Shown in pieces: positions 34,787-43,315 of a DNA stretch of 64,000 nt. The position numbers were made by a program, and so were the translations under genes. How positions within the stretch are numbered: position 1 is the stretch's first letter; every line of letters begins with the position of its first letter. The notes under the pieces were generated by a model. That model did no database searches and was not told where the DNA came from. It was given only the letters and a program-made list of their open reading frames with translations. The stretch is from NCBI GenBank assembly GCA_958295835.1, contig OY282378.1:1629001-1693000 (forward strand). The letters are read 5' to 3'. Source of the stretch: an uncultured Gammaproteobacteria bacterium (lineage in GTDB: Bacteria; Pseudomonadota; Gammaproteobacteria; HK1).

Positions 34787-35935
34787 TCAGACCAGGGCGC
34801 GCGGGGCCAAACTCCCGATGGACGCGGCGAGCGGCCCGACATCCTCCCGCACGCCGGCCATGGACGCCGGAACCGGGGTGTCGTGTTCGTAGCCGGGGTC
34901 CTTCCGCTGGCGCTTCCAGGTCTCGCGCATCTCCCTCCAGGCGCCGATCAGGGTGCGCGTTTCCGGCATGTCGCGGGCGACCGTCCGATGCAGCTTCTCG
35001 AGGTTGTAGCAAGGGACCGCGGCATACATGTGGTGCTCCAGATGCCAGTTCATATACCAGTACAGGAACTGCGAGACGGGGTCGAGGGTGATGGTGCGGA
35101 CGCATTTCCTGAAGTCGGGGACGTCGCTTCGCAAGCCGCAGTGCATGGGCACGCCGACGAAGTACCTGAGCCAGTTGGCGAAGAACACCGATCCGGACAC
35201 GAGCACCGCCACGACGGGCTCCCCGATCCCGATGCAGACGGCGATCACGCCCCCGTGCAGGAGCAGCACGCATCGGGCCCACCGCACGGCCTTCATCCGC
35301 TCTTCCCCGTGTCCCTCGTAGAGCTCCGCACCCCAGGAGTTGAAGGGATTGTCGAAACGGTTCAGCGCGATCTCGACGAAGTTCTTCAGCGTGGGGACCA
35401 ACCCCCGCGACTGGTACCCGCCGGTGACGTTGACCGTGAACAACTGCAACAGGTAGAGGGGGTGCAGCGAAGGTTTCACCGGCAGCACCTCCTCGCGATC
35501 CCCTTCCAGGAACAGCGTGAAGCGATGGTGGTAGCTGTGGCTGAACTTGTAGACGTGGAAGTTCAGCCAGCCGAGGAAGGAGAAGATGGTCAGGAAGAAG
35601 TCGTTGAGCCGTTTCGTCCTGAACACGGTGGTGTGGCAGAGCTCGTGGTGCGGAGCGGTGAAGAACGAAGCGACGGTGCCGTGCAGGAAAAGCGCGATGC
35701 AGAAGCCCCACCATATCTCGTTCGTGAAGAGGGAGTAGGCGGCGATACCCGTGGCGGTCCAGATCCCCAGATGACCCGTCGCCTGGAGCAGGCCCCGCGC
35801 ATCGCTCGGCTCCGCGAGCTCCCGGAGCCTGGCCGGCTCGATGGGGCATCGGTACCATCGAATCCGCCGGTGCTTGCGCACCTCGGCCAGGGGCGGCAGC
35901 TCGGCCAGCGCCATGCGTTGCGCCTTGGGGTTCAT
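34787..35935 (-). CDS. Fatty acid desaturase family protein
   Basis: This 382-residue integral-membrane di-iron enzyme has the three His boxes HHELCHTT, HSYHHRF and HLEHHMY, and several hydrophobic segments (LGIWTATGIAAYSLF, FCIALFLHGTVASFF, VVAVLVSGSVFFANWL). It could desaturate or hydroxylate an acyl chain or alkane-like substrate. It sits inside the DNA between the two copies of the 34672/36938 direct repeat. The ATG at 35935 matches family starts. Confidence 0.9.
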   Translation of the reverse strand: MNPKAQRMALAELPPLAEVRKHRRIRWYRCPIEPARLRELAEPSDARGLLQATGHLGIWTATGIAAYSLFTNEIWWGFCIALFLHGTVASFFTAPHHELCHTTVFRTKRLNDFFLTIFSFLGWLNFHVYKFSHSYHHRFTLFLEGDREEVLPVKPSLHPLYLLQLFTVNVTGGYQSRGLVPTLKNFVEIALNRFDNPFNSWGAELYEGHGEERMKAVRWARCVLLLHGGVIAVCIGIGEPVVAVLVSGSVFFANWLRYFVGVPMHCGLRSDVPDFRKCVRTITLDPVSQFLYWYMNWHLEHHMYAAVPCYNLEKLHRTVARDMPETRTLIGAWREMRETWKRQRKDPGYEHDTPVPASMAGVREDVGPLAASIGSLAPRALV

Positions 35936-36186
35936 GCTGTCCTCCCGGATGGCCGGCGTGCCCGAATCCTGCTGGCGAACCCGCGCAAGATCAAGATCTC
36001 GACGATGCGGCCGTGCAACAGCCCTGACGATTCCAGCCATCGGGACGGGCGCCGCGCAGGCAACGGCAGGAGCCCCTGCAACGGCAGGAGCGCCTGCAAC
36101 AATAGGCGTGCGAATGCAAGGCCGCGCGCGATGGTTGTATCCATCCTCGATTCCGGCCACGAGCCGGACGTAATCCGGGCCGCCTG

Positions 36187-36447
36187 CTATCGAGAGACGC
36201 CCTCCGGGTCGTGGGCACGACGTTTCCCGAGGAGATCGCGGGCGCGCCGGACCACCGCCGCCTCGCGGTCGGCGGCGGCCTCTTCCATGCTTCGATAGCG
36301 GCGCACGCCTCGCAGATCGAGTGGCGGAAGAATGCGTGACCAGCCACCCCACAACGCGCGCAGGCGGCGAGCTCGCTCGGAGCCCGACGGCAGCGGCGCC
36401 ACCGGCGGCACGTCCTCCACGTGACGGAACCGGTGGACCGGCATCAT
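36187..36447 (-). CDS. Small protein partner of a nucleotidyltransferase
   Basis: The 86-residue protein contains LDLRGVRRYRSMEEAAADRE, a pattern I associate with small proteins encoded next to AbiEii-like nucleotidyltransferases. It overlaps the upstream gene by four nt (ATGA). It may be the partner in a toxin-antitoxin-like pair; direction of toxicity is unknown. Confidence 0.6.
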   Translation of the reverse strand: MMPVHRFRHVEDVPPVAPLPSGSERARRLRALWGGWSRILPPLDLRGVRRYRSMEEAAADREAAVVRRARDLLGKRRAHDPEGVSR

Positions 36448-36917
36448 TCGTCCTCAAGGCCGAAGGTGCGCCGTAGCGCCGCTGCGTCCGCGTGGTCCAG
36501 AGGCCGCAACGTATCGCGCTTCATCACGTACAGCATGCGGGGAGTTGCCGCCTGCACGGGCTCGCCCTCGATCATCAGCGTGGTGGTCTCGATGTCCTCA
36601 TACCTGAACCTCTCGCCGAGCCGTGAGAGCAGGTCCAGGGTAAAGGAACCGTCGGGCGGGCCATATCGGATGGTCGGGTACTCGCCGGCGAGATCGCTGG
36701 CGTCAATAGTATCGATGTCGGGATCCGGCCAGACCGCGGACAGCGCGCGCTTGAGCCGCACGACGTTGTCCGGGGTCGGCCGTACGAAGAGGTCCAGGTC
36801 CTCGGTCGCCCGCGCAAGCCCGTGCAGGCCGAGGGCGACCGCGCCGACCACCGCGTAGTCCACGCCTTCGCGATTGAGAGCGCGTACCAGGGCCAGCAAT
36901 CGGTCGAGATCGATCAC
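36444..36917 (-). CDS. Nucleotidyltransferase domain protein (AbiEii/MNT-like)
   Basis: This 157-residue protein has the minimal nucleotidyltransferase motif VDYAVVGAVALGLHGLARAT followed by EDLDLFVRPT, where GG is replaced by VGA but the DxD (DLD) pair is intact. A third carboxylate is probable in FTLDLLSR. AbiEii-type and MNT-domain proteins modify tRNA or proteins in type IV and related TA systems. It forms an overlapping pair with the small gene downstream and lies within the DNA bracketed by the 107-nt direct repeat. Confidence 0.8.
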   Translation of the reverse strand: MIDLDRLLALVRALNREGVDYAVVGAVALGLHGLARATEDLDLFVRPTPDNVVRLKRALSAVWPDPDIDTIDASDLAGEYPTIRYGPPDGSFTLDLLSRLGERFRYEDIETTTLMIEGEPVQAATPRMLYVMKRDTLRPLDHADAAALRRTFGLEDE

Positions 36918-36937
36918 GGAAACGGGGAGTCCATCTC

Positions 36938-37045
36938 CCCGGCCGGGATGCTCATGGCCGGCGGCGCCGGCCGGGCGGCCCGCTCGACGGCTTGCCCGGC
37001 GGCAGCTCCGGGTAGCGGCGCACGATCGCCAGGACCCGGACCGAG
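36938..37045 (-). repeat. Direct repeat, copy B (gene end plus 2TM start remnant)
   Basis: This is the partner of 34672-34778. It includes the 3' end of the intact membrane protein gene and then ATGAGCATCCCGGCCGGG, the vestigial start of a second 2TM gene (MSIPAG, compared with MSTPAG in the intact one). No more of that 2TM gene remains. Confidence 0.8.
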
Positions 37046-37437
37046 TAGCGCAGCAGGAGCAGGAGCACGACGAGGATCACCACGTGGTCGAGCGGCGTGA
37101 GCTTCGGGCTGAAGCCCTTGACGAAGAAGAAGACGAGCGCCCCGACCGGGGTCGCGGCGCAGTAGAGCGCGGCCGGGTAGTACTTGGCGAACGCGAGGAC
37201 CACCGCCGCGCAGATGACGGTGAATCCGTAGAACGCGACGTCGATCGAGCGCCCGTACGGTGACGCCTCGGTGGTCGAGGCGAGGGTGACGACCGCGAAG
37301 AGGATGCCGAGGAACACGCTGTAGACGTGGATCTCGCTGTCCGCCTGCGAGCGCGTCAGACGCCCGACGGCGGTGAAGTAAGGCGTCTTCTCCTCGTCCC
37401 AGACGTACCGCTTGAAGAGCTTTTCCCAGTCCAGCAT
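36952..37437 (-). CDS. Membrane protein of unknown function next to TRAP genes
   Basis: This 161-residue protein starts MLDWEKLFKRYVWDEEKTPY and has four predicted membrane segments, including YSVFLGILFAVVTLA, GFTVICAAVVLAFA, LYCAATPVGALVFFF and VVILVVLLLLLRYSV. The C terminus is basic. It follows the dctQ-like gene by 32 nt on the same strand. A fragment of a second copy is at 34686-34778. Function not known; perhaps an accessory to the transporter. Confidence 0.72.
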   Translation of the reverse strand: MLDWEKLFKRYVWDEEKTPYFTAVGRLTRSQADSEIHVYSVFLGILFAVVTLASTTEASPYGRSIDVAFYGFTVICAAVVLAFAKYYPAALYCAATPVGALVFFFVKGFSPKLTPLDHVVILVVLLLLLRYSVRVLAIVRRYPELPPGKPSSGPPGRRRRP

Positions 37438-37469
37438 CGGCCTGGCGCCGGAGCGGTGGGCGATGCGGA

Positions 37470-38333
37470 TCAGCCGGCTGCGGCCGATCCGCCGCTGTCC
37501 CTGAGGTGGCCGGATTGCGCGGCCCGGGCCCTGAGCACGTCCTCCGCCTTCGAGAGGTCGAGCCGTTCCTTGCCCTCGATCTTGCTGCCCTGCTCTTCGG
37601 GCCATTCGATGGTCATCAGCGGATAGCGCAGGTCCTGCGGGCCGAACAGGACCGAGAGCACTTGCAGCAGCACCGAGACGCCGGCGATGAGGACGAAGAC
37701 CAGCCCCACCACCAGCACGCTCTTGATGATCCAGCGATGGGTGAGCCCGACCGTGGACGCCGAAATTTCATTCATCAGGAACGAATCGACGGCGTAGACC
37801 ACCGCGAAATAGACGACGATGCAGGTATACGGGATCAGGAAGACGGTGAGACCGATCAGCTCCATCCAGGCTTTCTTGCGAAACGCCAGGTGCTCGCGGA
37901 TGAGATCGACCCGCACGTGGGTGTTCCAGATGTAGCCGTAGCCGAGCACGAGCGCGAACAACCCGGTATGGAAGTGCCATTCGAGCTCCTGCAGCACCGT
38001 GGAGTCGAAGAAACGCCCGAAGATCTCCACCAGGGTCACCTGGAACTTGCCGACCTTGCGGATGCAGACGTCCATGACCGTGATGCCCACCAGCGGCAGC
38101 ACCATCCACGCGCCGAAGCGGCCCATGCGATCGACGACGACCCGAAGCCGCTCGGACCAGACGGCGAGGGCGGGCCATTCGGAGCGATCGTCGTAGCGGC
38201 GGCGCTGTCCGGCGGCGGTGTCCGGCGCCGCAGCGGCAGCCGTCGCCGTGGAGGCAGCCGTCGCCGTGGAGGCAGCCGGTGCCGCCGGGGTACTCGGCGC
38301 AGCCGGCGCCGTCTCTTGTGCGGCGGGGGTCAT
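37470..38333 (-). CDS. dctQ: TRAP transporter small permease (DctQ-like)
   Basis: This 287-residue small TRAP membrane subunit has four membrane helices, with FGAWMVLPLVGITVMDVCIR, FALVLGYGYIWNTHVRVDLI, ELIGLTVFLIPYTCIVVYFA and VVGLVFVLIAGVSVLLQVL. An Ala/Pro/Thr-rich N-terminal stretch of about 40 residues is unusual. It pairs with the large permease, whose gene ends 22 nt upstream. Confidence 0.9.
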   Translation of the reverse strand: MTPAAQETAPAAPSTPAAPAASTATAASTATAAAAAPDTAAGQRRRYDDRSEWPALAVWSERLRVVVDRMGRFGAWMVLPLVGITVMDVCIRKVGKFQVTLVEIFGRFFDSTVLQELEWHFHTGLFALVLGYGYIWNTHVRVDLIREHLAFRKKAWMELIGLTVFLIPYTCIVVYFAVVYAVDSFLMNEISASTVGLTHRWIIKSVLVVGLVFVLIAGVSVLLQVLSVLFGPQDLRYPLMTIEWPEEQGSKIEGKERLDLSKAEDVLRARAAQSGHLRDSGGSAAAG

Positions 38334-38355
38334 TGCTCGTCAGCCTCGCTCGTCG

Positions 38356-39855
38356 TCAGCCCGGGTCGTAGACCGAGCGCATCAGCCAGAGTGCGATCTC
38401 CGGCTTCCAGATCACCAGGATGAGCCCCAGTACCTGGATGCTCACGAAAGGAATGATGCCCTTGTAGACGCTCTGGATCTTGATCTCCTTCGGCGCGATC
38501 CCCTTCAGGTAGAAGAGCGCGAAGCCGAAAGGCGGCGTCAGGAAGGAAGTCTGGAGGTTCACCGCCATCAGGATGATGAACCAGAAGATGATGTCGCCCT
38601 TGGGGACGTGGTCCCCGAAGTCCAGGCCGGCGACGAGCGGCGCGAAGACCGGAAGGACGATCAGGGTGATCTCGATCCAGTCGAGGAAGAAGCCGAGGAC
38701 GAAGGTGATCCCCATCAGCAGGAAGAGGAGCCCCCACGAGGACAGCCCGGCTTCCAGGATCAGGTGCTCGACGATGTCGTCGCCGCCCAGTGACCGGTAG
38801 ACGTAGGCGAAGCAGGTCGCGCTGATGATGATGAAGAAGATCATCGCGACGGTGCGCGCCGAGGCGTGGCATACGCTCTCGAGCACCTTGAAGCTCAGCC
38901 GTCTGTTGAACCACGCGAGCAGGATGGCCCCGAAGGCGCCCACCGCGCCGGCCTCGCTGGGGGTGGAGAACCCGAAGAGGATCGCCCCCTTGATGAGGGT
39001 GATGAGGAAGACCGGCGGCAGGAAGCTCCTGAAGATGAGCGGCAGCATCTCGCCCTTGGGCACCTGCAGGAGATCCGGCGGCAACGGAGGGGCGATCGAG
39101 GGTTTCAGGAGCGAGGCCGTCCACACGAAGAGCAGGTAGAGGCCGGCGAGCAGCAGCCCCGGCATGAGCGCGGCCATGAACACGTTGCCGACCGAGACCT
39201 GAAGCAGGTCGGCCATGATGATGAGCATGATGCTCGGCGGGATCAGGATGCCGAGGGTGCCGGACGCGGCGATGGTCCCGCAGGCGAGGCCGTGGCTGTA
39301 GCCTTGGCGGAGCATGGTGGGCAGCGCCAGCGCGGTCATCATGGTGACCGAGGCGCCGATGATGCCGGTCATCGCGGCGAGGATGGTGCCCATGATGCAC
39401 ACCGCCAGCGCCAAGGCGCCGGGAACCCGTTTGAGCAGGACCTGCACGCAGTAGAGGAGGTCGTTGGCGACGCCGCTGCGCTCCATCATCACGCCCATGA
39501 ACACGAAGGCGGGGACTGCCACCAGCACCAGGTTCTCCGCCGCGCCTCCCCAGATCCGCGGCAGGAAGTTGAAGAATTCGATCAGCGAGAAGACATCCAG
39601 GAAGTACCCGATCATCCCGTAGAGCAGCGCCAGCCCGCCGAGGATGAACGCCACCGGGTAGCCGGAGAACAGCAGGGTCGCGAGGGTGAGGAACATCACG
39701 ATCGGGAGGTAGTCCTGCACGAAGTAGAGCAGCTCCTCCTGGCCCTCGGCGTCGAGACCGCTCACGTACGCGTACGCCAGCGCGACGAGCACGAGGATCG
39801 CGACCGGCGCGACGATCGCGACGTTGCGTGCGGCTTTCGAGATCAGCTCCATCAC
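38356..39855 (-). CDS. dctM: TRAP transporter large permease (DctM-like)
   Basis: This 499-residue DctM family protein has about 12 membrane segments. Visible blocks are PIVMFLTLATLLFSGYPVAF, VPAFVFMGVMMERSGVANDL, GASVTMMTALALPTML, ASGTLGILIPPSIMLIIMAD and STPSEAGAVGAFGAILL. It translocates the substrate delivered by the periplasmic protein. Order on the minus strand is binding protein, large permease, small permease; more commonly the small permease comes first. Confidence 0.93.
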   Translation of the reverse strand: MMELISKAARNVAIVAPVAILVLVALAYAYVSGLDAEGQEELLYFVQDYLPIVMFLTLATLLFSGYPVAFILGGLALLYGMIGYFLDVFSLIEFFNFLPRIWGGAAENLVLVAVPAFVFMGVMMERSGVANDLLYCVQVLLKRVPGALALAVCIMGTILAAMTGIIGASVTMMTALALPTMLRQGYSHGLACGTIAASGTLGILIPPSIMLIIMADLLQVSVGNVFMAALMPGLLLAGLYLLFVWTASLLKPSIAPPLPPDLLQVPKGEMLPLIFRSFLPPVFLITLIKGAILFGFSTPSEAGAVGAFGAILLAWFNRRLSFKVLESVCHASARTVAMIFFIIISATCFAYVYRSLGGDDIVEHLILEAGLSSWGLLFLLMGITFVLGFFLDWIEITLIVLPVFAPLVAGLDFGDHVPKGDIIFWFIILMAVNLQTSFLTPPFGFALFYLKGIAPKEIKIQSVYKGIIPFVSIQVLGLILVIWKPEIALWLMRSVYDPG

Positions 39856-40069
39856 GCTCCCCCGGAGCCAGTGGTCGGTGTCGCTCGCATGGAACGGACC
39901 TGCGTCCCGCCCGCCCGCGAGGCTGGTCCGAGTACGACCTCACCAGCGGTCGCCGCGGGCGGACCAAACGCCCGGAGCCCGGGGATCCGGGCTCCGATGC
40001 ACTCTCTCGCTACGGTACGAGGCACGAGGGACACCCCGTTCCGGGGCCGGCCGCGGCCTTGTCCCGGCC

Positions 40070-41149
40070 TTATTCGAGGTACGTGCTGTCGAGCGACTGG
40101 GCGTCGCCCCAGGTCTTGTAGACCTCGCGCCAGGCGAAGTAGCTCTCGGCCGCCTTCTTCCACAGCTCGTCCTTCTCGCCCACCTCGACGGCCACTTCCC
40201 GCCACGCCGCTTCGAACCTGGCGAGATCCTCATCCGACCAGCGCTTGTTGGTGACGCCGTACTCCGAGAGCATCTTGTTCATCGCCCCCGGATTCCTCGC
40301 TTCCGTCTCCGCGTAGGTGTAGGCCACCTGGTGGCCGGCCGCGATCTCGATCATCGCCTTGTACTCGTCGGGCAGCGCGTCGAACTTCGCCTGGTTGATC
40401 AGTATCTCGGAGCACGAGATCTGCTGGTGCCAGCCCGGGTAGTAGTTGAACTTGGCGATCTGGTGGAAGCCGAGGTTGATGTCCATGGCCGGCATGGAGA
40501 ACTCGGTCGCGTCGATGACCCCCTTCTCCAGCGCCGGATAGATGTCGGCGGCGGCCAGGAGCTGGGTCGATACGCCGAGCTTCTGCATCACCTGGGCGCC
40601 GACCCCGAAGAAGCGCATCTTGAAGCCGCGCAGCTCGTCGACGCTCTTGATCTCCTCCCGGAACCAGCCGGAGGTCTCCGGGCCGATGCACAGGGAATCG
40701 AACGCTATCAGACCGTGCTTGGCGTACGCCTCGTCGCGGACGTCGTTGCCGCCGCCGAACCACTTCCAGGCGAGATATTCCCCGAGCTGCGGGCCGAAGG
40801 GCACGGCGGTGAAGAACGCGACGCCCGCGCCGAGCTTGCCGGTGTGGTAGCCGGGGGTGGTCCAGCACGCTTCCACCGAACCCTTGGACGCGGCGTCGAA
40901 GCACTCCAGCGCCGGCACCAGCGCGCCCGGCTCGAAGAATTTGATCTGGAACTTGCCGCCGGACAGGCGGTCGATGTCTTTCGAGAAACGCACGCCGGAC
41001 TCGCCGAGATGTGCGAGCGAGCTGGACCACGTGCTCTGCATCTTCCACTTCACGCGCTTCTGCGCATGGACGCTGGTGGATGCGGCCAGCCCCACGGTGA
41101 CGGCGACGCCGGTGACGGCAATCGCCCTGGAAAGCTTGCGAAGATTCAT
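40070..41149 (-). CDS. dctP: TRAP transporter periplasmic solute-binding protein (DctP-like)
   Basis: The 359-residue protein has a signal peptide (MNLRKLSRAIAVTGVAVTVG to HAQ), then a DctP fold with WSSSLAHLGESGVRFSKDID, GGKFQIKFFEPGALVPALEC, the conserved Arg region RGFKMRFFGVGAQVMQKLG and GVIDATEFSMPAMD. TRAP binding proteins capture carboxylate-bearing solutes through that Arg. GGAGGAAGGAG lies directly before the ATG. Substrate not determined. Confidence 0.93.
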   Translation of the reverse strand: MNLRKLSRAIAVTGVAVTVGLAASTSVHAQKRVKWKMQSTWSSSLAHLGESGVRFSKDIDRLSGGKFQIKFFEPGALVPALECFDAASKGSVEACWTTPGYHTGKLGAGVAFFTAVPFGPQLGEYLAWKWFGGGNDVRDEAYAKHGLIAFDSLCIGPETSGWFREEIKSVDELRGFKMRFFGVGAQVMQKLGVSTQLLAAADIYPALEKGVIDATEFSMPAMDINLGFHQIAKFNYYPGWHQQISCSEILINQAKFDALPDEYKAMIEIAAGHQVAYTYAETEARNPGAMNKMLSEYGVTNKRWSDEDLARFEAAWREVAVEVGEKDELWKKAAESYFAWREVYKTWGDAQSLDSTYLE

Positions 41150-41469
41150 TCTCCTTCCTCCTGTGGTTGGTGACGAATTCGACTGCAACTCAGGGCTCTT
41201 CCCGACCGATGTGAGCCGGTTCCTCCCGGAGAACGCACCGAACTCATGGGTGACACTCGGTTGGGGCGACGCGGCTATCGAATGCAGCCACCGCTACATG
41301 TGCGGACTCATCGACCGGCGCCGTTCGGTTCGGGCGGCCCCGATTCCCATGCGCGGAGCATATGGGCATCCGGTGCCGGCCGCATCATAAGCGATGCCTC
41401 GGATGCGTCGCAACGCGCCCTCTTCGCTTCGAGGCCGGACCAGCCACGCGCCCGCCGGTCGTCGCGGGC
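41150..41469. other. Intergenic stretch between the TRAP and ABC transporter loci
   Basis: No gene is recognised. The region should contain the dctP promoter and the end of the ABC-transporter transcript. Confidence 0.4.
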
Positions 41470-42291
41470 TCAGGTCGCGGGCGCCATGGCATCGAGACCA
41501 TAGATGCGCTCCACGATGAACAGGCCGATGACCGCCACCAGGAGCTGGATGCTGCTCGCCGCTGCCACTGAAGGATCGAACTGGTGTTCCAGGTAGGAGA
41601 GCATCACCACCGGCAGCGTGTTGGTGTGGGCGCTGCCGAAGAAGAAGGAGATCGGCAGGTTGTCGATGGAGATCAGCATCGCGAAGAGCATCCCGGCGAA
41701 GATTCCCGGCTTGATCATGGGCAGGGTGACGTACCGGAAGATCTGGAGCCGGTTCGCTCCCAGCACCGCGGCGGTCTCCTCGTAGTCGGGCGAGATGCCG
41801 CGGTAGACCCCGGCCACGGTGCGGATGATGTAGGGCACGCTGATCACCGTGTGGGCGATGAGCAACGAGGTGAACGAGACCCCCAGCCCGAGCGCCGAGA
41901 GGTAGAACAGCAGTGCGAAGCCCACCACGATGAGCGGCATGGAGAGGGGCGAGAGCAGAAAGGTCATGATGGAGTCCGCAAAGGGCACCTTGCCGCGGGT
42001 CACCGCGAGCGCGGCCGGCACGCCCATGAGACCGCCGACGACGGCGGTGGCGACGGCGAGCTCCACCGAGACGATGAAGCTGTCGATGAACGGTTCGTAG
42101 TCGAAGAATCGCTCGTACCAGCGCAACGAGAACCCCTTGGGCGGAAAGGCCACGTACTCCGTGGTGGTGAACGAGATGGCCACCACGATGGCGATGGGGC
42201 CGAGGAGAAACACGAAGAACACGATCATGTAGGCGAGCAGCGAGATCCCGGGCGCTCGTGCCCGGATCGCGTGCGCCGGACGGCGTTTCAT
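41470..42291 (-). CDS. ABC transporter permease (PotC-like)
   Basis: This 273-residue binding-protein-dependent permease shows the EAA-loop signature YEETAAVLGANRLQIFRYVT followed by LPMIKPGI, and six membrane helices, for example LLAYMIVFFVFLLGPIAIVV. It forms the transport channel with the PotB-like protein, overlapping its gene by four nt. Confidence 0.9.
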   Translation of the reverse strand: MKRRPAHAIRARAPGISLLAYMIVFFVFLLGPIAIVVAISFTTTEYVAFPPKGFSLRWYERFFDYEPFIDSFIVSVELAVATAVVGGLMGVPAALAVTRGKVPFADSIMTFLLSPLSMPLIVVGFALLFYLSALGLGVSFTSLLIAHTVISVPYIIRTVAGVYRGISPDYEETAAVLGANRLQIFRYVTLPMIKPGIFAGMLFAMLISIDNLPISFFFGSAHTNTLPVVMLSYLEHQFDPSVAAASSIQLLVAVIGLFIVERIYGLDAMAPAT

Positions 42292-43199
42292 CCACCCACC
42301 CCCTTGCGCTTGATGAGTCGGAGCTGCAGGTACAGGCAGCCTACCGCGATGGCGAGCAGCACGTTGCTCATGGCGGCGGCGAACTGGAAGTCCCGGCTGA
42401 TGGTGAACTGCTGGTAGATGAGCAGCGGAAGCGTCTTCAGCTCTCCTCCACCGAGCAGCAGCAAGGTCACGAAGCTGCCGTTGGCGAGCAGGAACACGAT
42501 GATGAAGCCGGTGCCGATGCCGTCGAGGCTGAGCGGCAGCGTGACCTTCAGGAAGGTCATGGCGCGGTTCGCGCCGAGGATGCGCGCGCTCTCCTCCAGG
42601 TGCGGGTCGATGCTGCGCAGGACCGAGGCGATGGAGAGCACCATGAACGGCACCAGCACGTGCACCAGCCCCACCACCACCGAGCCCGGGCCGTTCAGGA
42701 ACGAGATCGGCCGCTCGATGAAGTCCACGCTCAGCAGGAAGTCGTTCAGCATCCCGCGTCGCGCGAAGATGACCCGCCATCCGAACGTGCGCATGATGAT
42801 GGAGGTGAGCAGCGGCGCGATCAGCAGGAAGATGACGAGCCCGGACCACTTGCCGGAGTGGCGCACCAGGAAGAGTGCCACGGGATAGCCGATCACCACG
42901 CAGATGAGCGTGACCCCGACGCTGAGCAGCACCGTGATCCAGACGATCTTCAGGTAGTACGCGTCGGTGAACAGCTTCGCATAGTAGAAGCCGGCGCTGC
43001 GCTGCTCCGCGAGCGTTGCGAGCGAGTCCGTGTTCAGGACGTTGTTGACGATGGGCGCGATGAAGAAGACGACGAGGAAGATCGCCGTCACCAGAATCCA
43101 CCAGGGGCTTACCGTACCCGAGAAGCCCTTGCCGCGCCCGCGCGGCGGGGTATCGCGGGCGGCGGCGAGGCCGTCTCGGCGCTTGGAAACGCTACCCAT
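42288..43199 (-). CDS. ABC transporter permease (PotB-like)
   Basis: This 303-residue permease shows the EAA-type motif LEESARILGANRAMTFLKVT followed by LPLSLDGI, and membrane segments including ILVTAIFLVVFFIAPIVNNV and LVIFLLIAPLLTSIIMRTFG. It works with the PotC-like partner downstream and the ATPase upstream. A hairpin with a U-run lies between this gene and the binding protein gene. Confidence 0.9.
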   Translation of the reverse strand: MGSVSKRRDGLAAARDTPPRGRGKGFSGTVSPWWILVTAIFLVVFFIAPIVNNVLNTDSLATLAEQRSAGFYYAKLFTDAYYLKIVWITVLLSVGVTLICVVIGYPVALFLVRHSGKWSGLVIFLLIAPLLTSIIMRTFGWRVIFARRGMLNDFLLSVDFIERPISFLNGPGSVVVGLVHVLVPFMVLSIASVLRSIDPHLEESARILGANRAMTFLKVTLPLSLDGIGTGFIIVFLLANGSFVTLLLLGGGELKTLPLLIYQQFTISRDFQFAAAMSNVLLAIAVGCLYLQLRLIKRKGVGG

Positions 43200-43240
43200 T
43201 CTCCAGTCGGCGGCCCGCCGTCCATTCAGCCGTACATCAA

Positions 43241-43284
43241 GAAAAAGCCCCCGCCTTCTCCCCGGCGGCGGGAAGAAGGCGGGG
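43241..43284 (-). terminator. Hairpin with T-run between binding-protein and permease genes
   Basis: On the minus strand CCCCGCCTTCT pairs with AGAAGGCGGGG around a short loop and is followed by GCTTTTTC, the form of an intrinsic terminator. Located 32 nt after the binding-protein stop and 42 nt before the permease start, it may partly terminate transcription. That would give more binding protein than membrane subunits, as in other ABC operons. Confidence 0.75.
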
Positions 43285-43315
43285 ATACGAGGAAAGCGGA
43301 ACGGTCAGGCCCGCC

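Noticed and set aside
43241..43284. Member of the dispersed palindromic repeat family
   Set aside because: Stem sequence differs from the repeat families and a T-run follows on the minus strand, so a terminator explains it better.
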